Part shown: piece by piece, positions 33,027 through 40,513 of the stretch
Position numbering within the stretch: the stretch's first letter is position 1
How the letters are laid out: the number at the start of each line of letters is the position of its first letter
DNA from: Kribbella caucasensis
GTDB taxonomy: Bacteria; Actinomycetota; Actinomycetes; Propionibacteriales; Kribbellaceae
Direction: 5' to 3'
Assembly: GCF_004361855.1 (NCBI RefSeq)
Contig: NZ_SNWQ01000009.1
Location: forward strand, 62,001-126,000
Length of the DNA stretch: 64,000 bases
Notes under the pieces: generated by a model
Databases searched by the model: none
Seen by the model: only the letters and a program-made list of their open reading frames with translations
What the model was told of the DNA's origin: nothing
Translations under genes and position numbers: made by a program

Positions 33027-34526
33027 TTGGACGTCACAAGCAAGACCTCAGGAGTACCCGAAGAGCCGGCAGCCGCCGCGGCGACCGAACGGGTCTGGCG
33101 CGCGGGCAGGCTCGAACCGATGCCGATCCGGCCGTTGCCGGCGGCGCCTCCGTCCCTGCACATCCTCGGTCCGACCGTCTTCCTGGTCGCGCTGGGCGTC
33201 GGCATGGGTGAGTCGTACATGTGGCCCCGGCTCGTCCTGGTGTTCGGTCCGGACATCCGGTGGCTGTTCCTGGTGGGAGTCACCCTGCAGGCGTTCGTGC
33301 TGCTGGAGATGGCCCGGTACGCGATGGCGACCGGCGAGAGCATCTTCTTCGGCGCCGCGCGAGTGTTCAAACCGCTGATGTGGTTCTTCTACGTGGCGGC
33401 GATCCTGATCTACATCTGGCCGGGGCACCTCTCGGCCGGGGCCGCCGCGTTCGAGGAGATATCAGGGATTCCCTGGCAGGCGACCGCCTGTGTCGCCCTG
33501 ATCTTCGTCGGTGTGCTGTTCAGCATGCTGTCGGTGATCTACAACTTCCTGGAGAAGCTGCTCGGTCTGCTGATCGGCTTGCTGGTCGTCGGCACCTCGG
33601 TGATCGCGGCGCTGGTCGGCAGCTGGGGCGACCTGAGCAACACGTTGTCCGGGATGTTCGCGTTCGGCTACTTCCCGGAGAAGGCGCTGTCGGAGGCGTG
33701 GTTCCCGATCGTGGTCGGTTCGATCGCGTTCGCCGGCCCGTCCGGTATGCAGCAGATGTGGTACACGCTCCAGTTGCGCGACAGCGGCGCGGCGATGGGA
33801 GCCCATATCCCGAAGATCCGCGGGCTGCGGTCCGCGGGCGAGGCGGAGTCGATGCCGTCGCGGGGTTACATGTTCGACACCGACAACCCCGAGGAGATGC
33901 AGAAGTGGAAGGGGTGGCGCAAGTGGGTCACCTTCGATGCCCTGCTGCTGTTCTGGGGTATCACCATGCTCGTCACCGTCTCGTTCACCGTGCTGGCCAT
34001 GTCGGCGGCCCGGGAGAATCCGGACGTGGCGGGTCTGATCGAAGGCGGTGACCGGGAGGCGGCGCTGAAGGCGATGTCCGACGCGTTCGCCTCGGCCGGC
34101 AGCCCGATACTGGGGACGCTGTTCTTCGCCTTCATCGCGCTGATCGGCCTGAACGCGACGCTGGGTCTGTTCGACTCGTTCAGCCGTGGCCAGGCGGACA
34201 TGACGTACTACTTCGTCCCGGGGGCCAAGCGGTTCTCCATGTCGAGGCTGTACGCCGGGTTCCTGTGGGGCGTGATCACGTTCGGGATCCTGATCCTGCT
34301 GTTCGGTCCGGCCGACGGTCCGGCCGGGATCCTGGACATCCTCGCCTTCCTGTCCACGTTCGCGATGGGTGCCTACTGCGTCGTGTTGCTCCTGGTGAAC
34401 AACAAGTTGCTGCCCAAACCGATCCGGCCCGGCCCGATCCGGAACGTGATCATCGGGTTCGGCGCCTTCTTCTACCTCGGCCTGCTGTTCTACAGCCTGG
34501 TGCGCTTCGGCGTGGTCGTGGGCTGA
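33027..34526 (+). CDS. Nramp-like APC-superfamily transporter without the metal-binding motif
   Basis: A 499-residue membrane protein with about 11 helices. The start is TTG 33027 with AAGGAG six bases upstream. It resembles the divergent Nramp branch found in actinobacteria and planctomycetes. True Nramp metal carriers have DPGN in helix 1; here the same region reads VALGVGMGESYMWPRLVL, without the Asp and Asn. The LNATLGLFDSFSRGQADMTYYF segment is also unlike metal carriers. Its place in the acid operon suggests transport of an organic acid or other solute. Stop and next start are one base apart. Confidence 0.7.
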   Translation: MDVTSKTSGVPEEPAAAAATERVWRAGRLEPMPIRPLPAAPPSLHILGPTVFLVALGVGMGESYMWPRLVLVFGPDIRWLFLVGVTLQAFVLLEMARYAMATGESIFFGAARVFKPLMWFFYVAAILIYIWPGHLSAGAAAFEEISGIPWQATACVALIFVGVLFSMLSVIYNFLEKLLGLLIGLLVVGTSVIAALVGSWGDLSNTLSGMFAFGYFPEKALSEAWFPIVVGSIAFAGPSGMQQMWYTLQLRDSGAAMGAHIPKIRGLRSAGEAESMPSRGYMFDTDNPEEMQKWKGWRKWVTFDALLLFWGITMLVTVSFTVLAMSAARENPDVAGLIEGGDREAALKAMSDAFASAGSPILGTLFFAFIALIGLNATLGLFDSFSRGQADMTYYFVPGAKRFSMSRLYAGFLWGVITFGILILLFGPADGPAGILDILAFLSTFAMGAYCVVLLLVNNKLLPKPIRPGPIRNVIIGFGAFFYLGLLFYSLVRFGVVVG

Positions 34527-34527
34527 G

Positions 34528-35079
34528 ATGGACACCCAGAAGGCCCGGCAGCTGGCGGCGTACTCCGTCCCGGCCGCATCGGTGGGAGTCGCAGCCGGTC
34601 TGATCGCCGGAGGGCTGGCCGCGTTCGTCGGCCAGCCCGCCGGCTGGGCCGTCGTCAGCGGTCTCGGACTCGCGGTTCCGCTCGTCGCCTTCGGCGTCGG
34701 CTACGCCGTCCTGCTGGCGTTCGGCAAGGTCCCTGCCGGGGTGTTCGCGCCGGCAGCGGTCTACTGGGTGATCGGGTTCCCGCTCGCCCTGATGGTCCAC
34801 GCGATGGTGACCGCGTGGACGGTCACCGGTTCGCCCGGGCTGCCCGAGGCGCCCTTGCAGTTCCTGGCGTTCCGGGCGTTGCTCAGCATGGGGTTCGCGA
34901 TCGGGTTCCTTTGGATGCACGAGCAGCTCGGCCGGCACTGGTGGCCGCGGATCATGGCCGACAACCCGTACGCCGAGCGGACCGTCGCGCAGTACGTCCA
35001 GCTGGCCGAGACCATGCAAGCCCGGAAGGAGGCGGCCGCCCGCGCCCGGCAGAAACGACGCGCGGCCCGGACCGCCTAG
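34528..35079 (+). CDS. Hypothetical four-helix membrane protein
   Basis: A 183-residue protein with four likely helices (AAYSVPAASVGVAAGLIAGG, GWAVVSGLGLAVPLVAFG, VFAPAAVYWVIGFPLALMVH and FRALLSMGFAIGFLWM) and a long basic cytoplasmic tail (MQARKEAAARARQKRRAARTA). It starts one base after the Nramp-like stop, so it may be an auxiliary subunit of that transporter. I do not recognise the family. Confidence 0.65.
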   Translation: MDTQKARQLAAYSVPAASVGVAAGLIAGGLAAFVGQPAGWAVVSGLGLAVPLVAFGVGYAVLLAFGKVPAGVFAPAAVYWVIGFPLALMVHAMVTAWTVTGSPGLPEAPLQFLAFRALLSMGFAIGFLWMHEQLGRHWWPRIMADNPYAERTVAQYVQLAETMQARKEAAARARQKRRAARTA

Positions 35080-35095
35080 AGCCTGTCCCACTATC

Positions 35096-35136
35096 CCGCC
35101 GCCCGCGACTGGACCCCTGACAGCCGCGGGCGGCGG
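35096..35136 (+). terminator. Perfect 12-bp hairpin before terC
   Basis: CCGCCGCCCGCG (35096-35107) and CGCGGGCGGCGG (35125-35136) pair perfectly over a 17-nt loop. It lies 16 bp past the membrane-protein stop and 17 bp before the TerC start, and probably ends the acid operon or reduces read-through. There is no T-run. Confidence 0.55.
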
Positions 35137-35153
35137 CGTACCCGGAGGAGCAG

Positions 35154-36128
35154 ATGACCGTTTCGTTGTCGGCGTGGATCATCACCATCGCCGCCCTGCT
35201 GGCCCTGATGGTGCTGGACTTCCTGATCGTGGCCCGGAATCCACATGAACCGTCCCTGCGCGAGGCGACCCTGTGGGTGACCTTCTACGTCGGCATCGCG
35301 CTGTTGTTCGGTGTCGGCCTGAGTGTCGCGGCCGGCGGCCAGTCCGGTGGTGAGTTCTTCGCCGGCTGGCTGACCGAGTACTCGTTGTCGGTGGACAACC
35401 TGTTCGTCTTCATCATCATCATGGGCAAGTTCGCGGTGCCCCGGCAGTACCAGCAGAAGGTGTTGCTGGTCGGGGTCGCGCTGGCGCTGGTGATGCGTGG
35501 CATCTTCATCGCGATCGGCGCCGAGGCGATCTCGCACTTCAACTGGATCTTCTACCTGTTCGGCGCGTTCCTGCTCTACACGGCCTGGAAGCTGGCCACC
35601 TCGGGCGACGAGGAGGACGAGTTCAAGGAGAACGTCGTACTGGCGAAGGTCCGCAAGGTGGTGCCGACCACCGAGACTTACCACCAGGCTCGGATGATGA
35701 CGCGGGTCGACGGGAGACGGTTCGCCACGCCGATGCTGATCGTGATGATAGCGATCGGTACGACGGACCTGCTGTTCGCGCTCGACTCTATCCCGGCGAT
35801 CTTCGGGCTGACCCAGGAGCCGTACCTGGTGTTCACCGCGAACGCCTTCGCGCTGATGGGGTTGCGCCAGCTGTTCTTCCTGATCGGGGGTCTGCTCGAT
35901 CGGCTGGTCTACCTGTCGTACGGCCTGTCGGTGGTGCTGGGCTTCATCGGCGTCAAGCTGATCCTCGAGGCCCTCCACCACAGCGGCGTCGGGTGGGCCC
36001 CGGAGATCCCGATCCTGGTCTCCCTCAGCATCATCCTCGGCACCCTGTTCATCACCGCAGTGGCCAGCCTGCTGAAATCCCGCCGCGACGCCCGCGCGGA
36101 GGAGCCGGTCCCCGAAGAGGTCAGCTGA
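35154..36128 (+). CDS. TerC-family integral membrane protein
   Basis: A 324-residue TerC protein with seven to nine helices. The conserved acidic motifs are FFAGWLTEYSLSVDNLFVF in the first half and AIGTTDLLFALDSIPAIFG in the second. Family members are linked to tellurite resistance and export of manganese or calcium. The gene has GGAGGAG before the ATG and overlaps the convergent GntR gene by 8 bp. A hairpin separates it from the acid operon, so it may be unrelated to that pathway. Confidence 0.9.
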   Translation: MTVSLSAWIITIAALLALMVLDFLIVARNPHEPSLREATLWVTFYVGIALLFGVGLSVAAGGQSGGEFFAGWLTEYSLSVDNLFVFIIIMGKFAVPRQYQQKVLLVGVALALVMRGIFIAIGAEAISHFNWIFYLFGAFLLYTAWKLATSGDEEDEFKENVVLAKVRKVVPTTETYHQARMMTRVDGRRFATPMLIVMIAIGTTDLLFALDSIPAIFGLTQEPYLVFTANAFALMGLRQLFFLIGGLLDRLVYLSYGLSVVLGFIGVKLILEALHHSGVGWAPEIPILVSLSIILGTLFITAVASLLKSRRDARAEEPVPEEVS

Positions 36129-36873
36129 CGGTGCGGCGGCGGCGCGGGGCTGCCTTCTTCTCGGCGGGGGGCGGGGAGGTGGCCTCGCTCGCCTGGAGGT
36201 CGTGGTAGGCCTTGCGGGTGTGTTCGGTGTGCTCTCGCATGATCTGGGCGGCTTTGTCCTCATCGCCGTCGCCGATGGCCTTGACCAGGCGGGCGTGTTC
36301 GCGCCAGGAGGCGGCGCCGCGGACCGGGGCTACGGGGGTGTAGTACCAGCGGACGCGGCGGTCGACCTGGCCGGCGAAGTCGACCAGGAAGCGGTTCCCG
36401 GACATCGCGGTGATCTTCGAGTGCAGCTCGCCGTTGGTACGGACCGCGCCGTCGATGTCACCGGAGTCCTGGAACGCCGTCCCGACCTTGCAGAGCTCCC
36501 GGAGCTGGGCGACGTCCTCCTTCGAGGCATACCGCGCGGCCAGCCGGGCCGACTCCGACTCCAGCGCCGCCCGGGCCGCCAGCAACTGGTCCACCTCGTC
36601 CTCGGCGGGCACGTGCACCATCGCGCCGAACCCCGGCCGCAGATCCACCCAGCCCTCGTTGTTCAGCCGTTGCAGGGCCTCCCGGACCGGCTGCCGGGAG
36701 ACGCCGAGCAGGCCGGCCAGCTCCACCTCGACCAGGTGCCGGCCGCGCTCCAGGGTGCCGTCGATGATCATCTCGGTGAGGGCCTCGTAAACCGACTCCC
36801 GCAGCGGCGTCGGCCGCTTGACGTGCCGGACGGCGAGGCCGTCGGAGTCCGGTCCCGCGCTGATAGTCGTCAT
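36121..36873 (-). CDS. GntR-family regulator, FCD (FadR) subfamily
   Basis: A 250-residue regulator. The winged helix lies at about residues 20-85 (LRESVYEALTEMIIDGTLERG, then LLGVSRQPVREALQRL). The all-helical FCD ligand domain follows, with metal-binding-type His/Asp positions around residues 120-215 (NGELHSKI, SWREHARLVKAI). Such proteins bind carboxylic acids, which fits the acid island. The tail is basic and Pro-rich. ATG 36873 has GGGAAGGAC upstream. A perfect palindrome at 36913-36941 lies 40 bases before the start and is its likely operator. Confidence 0.9.
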   Translation of the reverse strand: MTTISAGPDSDGLAVRHVKRPTPLRESVYEALTEMIIDGTLERGRHLVEVELAGLLGVSRQPVREALQRLNNEGWVDLRPGFGAMVHVPAEDEVDQLLAARAALESESARLAARYASKEDVAQLRELCKVGTAFQDSGDIDGAVRTNGELHSKITAMSGNRFLVDFAGQVDRRVRWYYTPVAPVRGAASWREHARLVKAIGDGDEDKAAQIMREHTEHTRKAYHDLQASEATSPPPAEKKAAPRRRRTVS

Positions 36874-36912
36874 GAGGTCCTTCCCGTACATGAGTCGGCC
36901 GAGAAACGTAAT

Positions 36913-36941
36913 GGCACTTGGTAGACAGTCTACCAAGTGCC
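36913..36941. promoter_or_regulatory. Perfect 29-bp palindrome, GntR operator
   Basis: GGCACTTGGTAGAC, a central A (36927), then the exact reverse complement GTCTACCAAGTGCC. The TGGTAGAC/GTCTACCA core suits an FCD-type GntR dimer. It lies upstream of the GntR gene and points to autoregulation. The sequence is unrelated to the TGTATGCAGTA boxes. Confidence 0.8.
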
Positions 36942-36992
36942 AGGTCTGATGCCGTGCTCTTCGTTGAGCCGGCCAGTTCAGTGGACCAGGGG

Positions 36993-37148
36993 TCAGGCGG
37001 CCGAGGTCTCGCGCTCGGCGCTCCGGTCCTCGTCGCGCTCGGTCCGGGACAGCTCCAGATCGACGTTCAGCTCCTGCTGCAGCTCCGGCGAATCCGGGAA
37101 CTGCGGCCGGGCCGCCAGAGCGCCGAACCTACGGGTGAAAATCATCAT
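36993..37148 (-). CDS. Small ORF, 51 residues, with its own promoter box
   Basis: Starts at ATG 37148 (a second ATG follows directly) with GAGAGG four bases upstream. It encodes MMIFTRRFGALAARPQFPDS, then a charged helical stretch (PELQQELNVDLELSRTERDE) ending in ETSAA. I recognise no family. Support: a good ribosome site and the shared box on the same strand 29 bases upstream, with no other gene there to use it. It lies between formate dehydrogenase and the GntR gene, same strand as both. Confidence 0.5.
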   Translation of the reverse strand: MMIFTRRFGALAARPQFPDSPELQQELNVDLELSRTERDEDRSAERETSAA

Positions 37149-37177
37149 GACCTCTCTTGGGTTTTCTCAATACTGGC

Positions 37178-37188
37178 TACTGCATACA
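37178..37188 (-). promoter_or_regulatory. Shared box (TGTATGCAGTA) before the 51-residue ORF
   Basis: Read on the minus strand this is the consensus copy. It ends 29 bases from the start codon, close to the 31 seen before the panE-like and LysR genes. Confidence 0.5.
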
Positions 37189-37291
37189 TTCAACCAGCCT
37201 GGTGAACCGGCTATGCCCACATCTCACGTGATCCCCGTTACAAGCTGACTGCTCAGGCGTTAAATGCCCGGAACGGGTCACGTGAGGTCGG

Positions 37292-38452
37292 TCACGACCG
37301 GGTGGAATACGAGTGCGCGCCGGTCCCCGCCAAGCCGCCGCCGTCGACGATCAGGTACTCGTCCCGGATCGGCGTCCCGTCCAGCCAGGACTCGAGGATC
37401 TCCCGCGTCCCGGCGGCGTACCGGGCCTGGGCGGACAGCGACGAGCCGGAGATGTGCGGTGTCATCCCGTGGTGCGGCATGGTCCGCCACGGGTGATCCG
37501 CCGGCGCCGGCTGCGGGTACCAGACGTCGCCCGCGTACCCCGCCAGCTGCCCGCTCCGAAGTGCCCGGTCGACGGCGTCCCGGTCGGCGATCTTGGCGCG
37601 CGCGGTGTTGATCAGGTACGCGCCACGCTTCATCTGGCCGATCAGCTTGTCGCCGAACAGCCCCTCCGTCTCCGGGTGCAGTGGAGCATTGATGGTGACG
37701 ACGTCGCAGTGCGGCACCATGTCGGCCGCGTCCGGGTGGAACGTGAGGTTCAGGTCGCGCTCGATCGACTCCGGCAGCCGGTGCCGGTCCGTGTAGTGCA
37801 GCTTCACGTCGAACGGCGCCAGCCGGCGTAGTACGGCGAGCCCGATCCGTCCGGCGGCGACCGTACCGACGTGCATGCCTTCCAGGTCGTACGAACGGCT
37901 CACGCAGTGGGCGATGTTCCAGCCGCCGTCGAGCACCACCTGGTACGACGGGAGGTAGTTCCGGACCAGGCTCAACGTCATCATCACCACGTGTTCGGCG
38001 ACGCTGATGCTGTTGCAGTAGGTGACCTCGGCAACCGTGATCCCGTGCGCGATCGCGGCGTCCAGGTCGACGTGATCCGAGCCGATCCCGGCCGTGATCG
38101 CGAGCTTCAGGTTCGGCGCCTTCGCGATCCGCTCCGCGGTCAGGTACGCCGGCCAGAACGGTTGCGAGATCACCACCTCGGCGTCGGGCAGCTCGCGATC
38201 CAGGACGGAGTCGTCGCCCTCCTTGGACGACGTCACCACCAGCGTGTGCCCCTGACTCTCCAGGAAGCTCCGCAGTCCGAGCTCACCGGAGACGCTGCCG
38301 AGCAGGTGGCCCGGGGTGAAGTCGATCGCCTTCGGAGTCGGCGTCGTCTGGCCGCCCGGGTAGTGGTCGATGACGGGCAGGTCGTCGCGGGCGTAGGTGG
38401 TCGGGTAGCCGTCCTCCGGGTCGTCGTACAGCACACACAGAACCTTCGCCAT
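37292..38452 (-). CDS. fdh: NAD-dependent formate dehydrogenase
   Basis: A 386-residue D-2-hydroxyacid-dehydrogenase-fold formate dehydrogenase, oxidising formate to CO2 with NAD. Diagnostic parts: the start MAKVLCVLYDDPEDGYPTTY, formate-side ISQPFWPAYLTAE and TYCNSISVAEH (the substrate-binding Asn), the NAD loop GTVAAGRIGLAVLRRL with Asp after the second strand (YTDRHRL, NAD over NADP), the catalytic Arg in LINTARAKIADRDAV, and the His in MTPHISGSSLSAQ. It needs no metal. It would burn the formate released by Frc and supply NADH. It lies 107 bp downstream of the LysR gene. Confidence 0.95.
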   Translation of the reverse strand: MAKVLCVLYDDPEDGYPTTYARDDLPVIDHYPGGQTTPTPKAIDFTPGHLLGSVSGELGLRSFLESQGHTLVVTSSKEGDDSVLDRELPDAEVVISQPFWPAYLTAERIAKAPNLKLAITAGIGSDHVDLDAAIAHGITVAEVTYCNSISVAEHVVMMTLSLVRNYLPSYQVVLDGGWNIAHCVSRSYDLEGMHVGTVAAGRIGLAVLRRLAPFDVKLHYTDRHRLPESIERDLNLTFHPDAADMVPHCDVVTINAPLHPETEGLFGDKLIGQMKRGAYLINTARAKIADRDAVDRALRSGQLAGYAGDVWYPQPAPADHPWRTMPHHGMTPHISGSSLSAQARYAAGTREILESWLDGTPIRDEYLIVDGGGLAGTGAHSYSTRS

Positions 38453-38559
38453 GGTGAGCAACTCCTCTTGTTCTGAAGGGTTTCCGTCCCTTCAACGGTG
38501 CTCGCCGCGACGGTGGTGGGTCAAAGACTTGGTTGCTATCTCGGCATAGCGCCTGGCTA

Positions 38560-39510
38560 TCAGGCCGAACGGACCGTATAGCTGGATCCCAGCAGATGCA
38601 CGTCGAGGAGTTCGTCCAGCGACTGGTGAACGGCGGCCTGCCGGGCCACGTCGAGCAGGGCCCGGGCCAGCACGGGTTCGGGACTCCGGGCCGCGATCAC
38701 CAGGCCGACCCGCGGACCGTGCGCGGGGCTCTTCAGCGGTACCACGCGCATCCCGGCCGGTACGCCGAACATGTGCAGCCAGGCGTGCGAGATCACCGTC
38801 GACCAGTGGTTGCCGTGCAGATGGCTGTAGAGCCCGGAGACGGTGTCGCTCTCGATCGACGGGGTCGCGGTGACGCCGTCGTCGGTGAAGTAGCCGTTCA
38901 TGATCCGGCGGTTGCGCATGTCCGGTGACAGCAGGCAGAGCGGGAGCTCCGCGACCTGCGCCCACGTTGCCACCGGCAACTCCGCCAGCTTGCTGTCCTC
39001 CGGAGTCAGGAGCAGGTACCGCTCCTCGTACAGGGGCGTCTTGCGAACGCTGCCGAGGGTGTCGTCGTCCAGATAAGTCATCGCGACGTCCAGCTCGAAC
39101 TCGGCCAGCTTCTGGGTGATGTCGCGCGACGACAGCGACTCCAGCGTCACCCGGGCCTGTGTGTGCCGCTCGCAGAACGGCGTCGTCAGCAGCGAGACGA
39201 CCGGCATCGCGGTCGGGATCGCCCCAAGCCGCAACGTGCCGGTTAGGCCGCCGCGCATCACGGACAGCTCGTGCTTTAACGCGTCCCGCTCGGCGAGGAT
39301 CCGCTGCGCCCACAGCAGTACCCGCTCGCCCTCGGGGGTCAGCCCTTCGAACCGCCGGCCGCGCCGGACGATCGGCACGTCCAGCTCCTGCTCGAGTTTG
39401 CGGATCGCCGCGGACAACGACGGTTGCGATACGTAGCAGGCGTCGGCCGCCCTGGCGAAGTGCCGCTCCCGGGCGAGCGAGACGAGGTACTCGAGCTGGC
39501 GCAGCAACAT
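38560..39510 (-). CDS. LysR-family regulator next to formate dehydrogenase
   Basis: A 316-residue LysR protein. The HTH region reads MLLRQLEYLVSLARERHFAR and continues CYVSQPSLSAAIRKLEQEL. The effector domain follows, with TLRLGAIPTAMPVVSLL. I chose ATG 39510, the normal family start; ATG 39534 would begin close to the promoter box. It is just upstream of formate dehydrogenase on the same strand, an arrangement seen for formate-dehydrogenase regulators in other bacteria. It could control the dehydrogenase or the whole island. Confidence 0.88.
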   Translation of the reverse strand: MLLRQLEYLVSLARERHFARAADACYVSQPSLSAAIRKLEQELDVPIVRRGRRFEGLTPEGERVLLWAQRILAERDALKHELSVMRGGLTGTLRLGAIPTAMPVVSLLTTPFCERHTQARVTLESLSSRDITQKLAEFELDVAMTYLDDDTLGSVRKTPLYEERYLLLTPEDSKLAELPVATWAQVAELPLCLLSPDMRNRRIMNGYFTDDGVTATPSIESDTVSGLYSHLHGNHWSTVISHAWLHMFGVPAGMRVVPLKSPAHGPRVGLVIAARSPEPVLARALLDVARQAAVHQSLDELLDVHLLGSSYTVRSA

Positions 39511-39541
39511 ATCAGCCTCGTTCCGCGACGGCATACCGGTT

Positions 39542-39552
39542 GACTGTATACA
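39542..39552 (-). promoter_or_regulatory. Shared box (TGTATACAGTC) before the LysR gene
   Basis: On the minus strand, 31 bases before ATG 39510. It contains the perfect palindrome TGTATACA, typical of GntR-family sites, and TACAGT, a possible -10. Confidence 0.5.
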
Positions 39553-39685
39553 TCATCCAATGTTACGACGCGAGGCTCCGAGGCGATAGAGTTCAGATGT
39601 GACCCAGGTCACAACACGTCCGGTCTAATCCCGGTCGGGCCGCTCGACGGGTTGGTAAGAGCATCCGAACGGAAGGCAAGTTGAC

Positions 39686-40459
39686 ATGGACACGGCTATC
39701 TCCACCGACGGCACGCCGATCGCGTACGACACGTTCGGTTCCGGGCCCGGCTTGATCCTGATCGCCGGCGCGATGACCGATCGCTCGTACTACGTCCCGC
39801 TGGCGACCGCGCTCTCGTCGTCGTTCACCGTGGTGACCTACGACCGGCGGGGTCGCGGTGACTCGGGGGACAGTGCGCAGTACCAGGTCGAGCGGGAGTG
39901 GGAGGACCTCGACGCGGTCAGGAAGGCGGCCGGTGCGGTTTACGCCTCCGCCGACTCGTCCGGTGCGGTGCTGCTGCTTCGTGCGGTGGCCGCCGGGGTT
40001 CCGTTCGAGAAGGTGGCCATCATGGAGCCGCCGTTCCGGGTGGAGGGTGCGCCGCCGGCGCCGCCGCGGTACGTCGAGAGGCTGGAAGAGTTCATCGCGG
40101 CCGGGAACCCGGGTGGTGCGGTCGAGTTCTTCATGGTCGAGGCAGTCGGCCAGCCGAAGGAGGAAGTGGACGGGATGAAGGCCATGCCGTTCTGGGCCGG
40201 GCTGGAGGCGATCGCCCCGACGCTGAGCTACGACGGGCGGCAGATGGGCGACAGCGAAGTGCCCACCGAGCTTTTGAAGGGCATCTCGACGCCGACGCTT
40301 GCGGTGTACAGCACGGGGAGCCCTGACTGGCTCAAGCAGGCCGTGCGTTCCACCGGCGACGCGCTCCCCGCTGCCGAGATTCGCGAGCTGCCCGGTGAGT
40401 TCCACAGTCCCTCACCGGAAGCGCTCGTGCCGGCGTTGAAGGAGTTCTACCTCGGCTGA
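39686..40459 (+). CDS. Alpha/beta hydrolase
   Basis: A 257-residue alpha/beta-fold hydrolase. The first strands read STDGTPIAYDTFGSGPGLIL; YDRRGRGDSG is the usual loop after strand 4. The nucleophile elbow is ASADSSGAVLLL, where the first Gly of GxSxG is replaced by Ala; the serine remains. The closing His is in LPGEFHSPSPEALV near the end. There is a ribosome site GGAAGG before the ATG. It is divergent from the LysR gene. Substrate unknown. Confidence 0.85.
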   Translation: MDTAISTDGTPIAYDTFGSGPGLILIAGAMTDRSYYVPLATALSSSFTVVTYDRRGRGDSGDSAQYQVEREWEDLDAVRKAAGAVYASADSSGAVLLLRAVAAGVPFEKVAIMEPPFRVEGAPPAPPRYVERLEEFIAAGNPGGAVEFFMVEAVGQPKEEVDGMKAMPFWAGLEAIAPTLSYDGRQMGDSEVPTELLKGISTPTLAVYSTGSPDWLKQAVRSTGDALPAAEIRELPGEFHSPSPEALVPALKEFYLG

Positions 40460-40472
40460 CGGACAAGGCGAA

Positions 40473-40500
40473 GGGGCGCCGGGATCCACTCCGGCGCCCC
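40473..40500. terminator. Bidirectional terminator between hydrolase and PKD-protein genes
   Basis: GGGGCGCCGG (40473-40482) and CCGGCGCCCC (40491-40500) pair perfectly over an 8-nt loop. It lies between convergent stops at 40459 and 40514. Confidence 0.7.
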
Positions 40501-40513
40501 CTCGTCGTACTGG

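Noticed and set aside
35080..35153. A manganese (yybP-ykoY) riboswitch before terC
   Set aside because: The gap is only 74 bases and is filled by the 12-bp hairpin; the conserved riboswitch core is not present.
36121..36941. The GntR protein as binder of the TGTATGCAGTA boxes
   Set aside because: Its own promoter has a different palindrome with no similarity to the box, so I keep the two motifs apart; binding by another GntR or by the LysR protein remains open.
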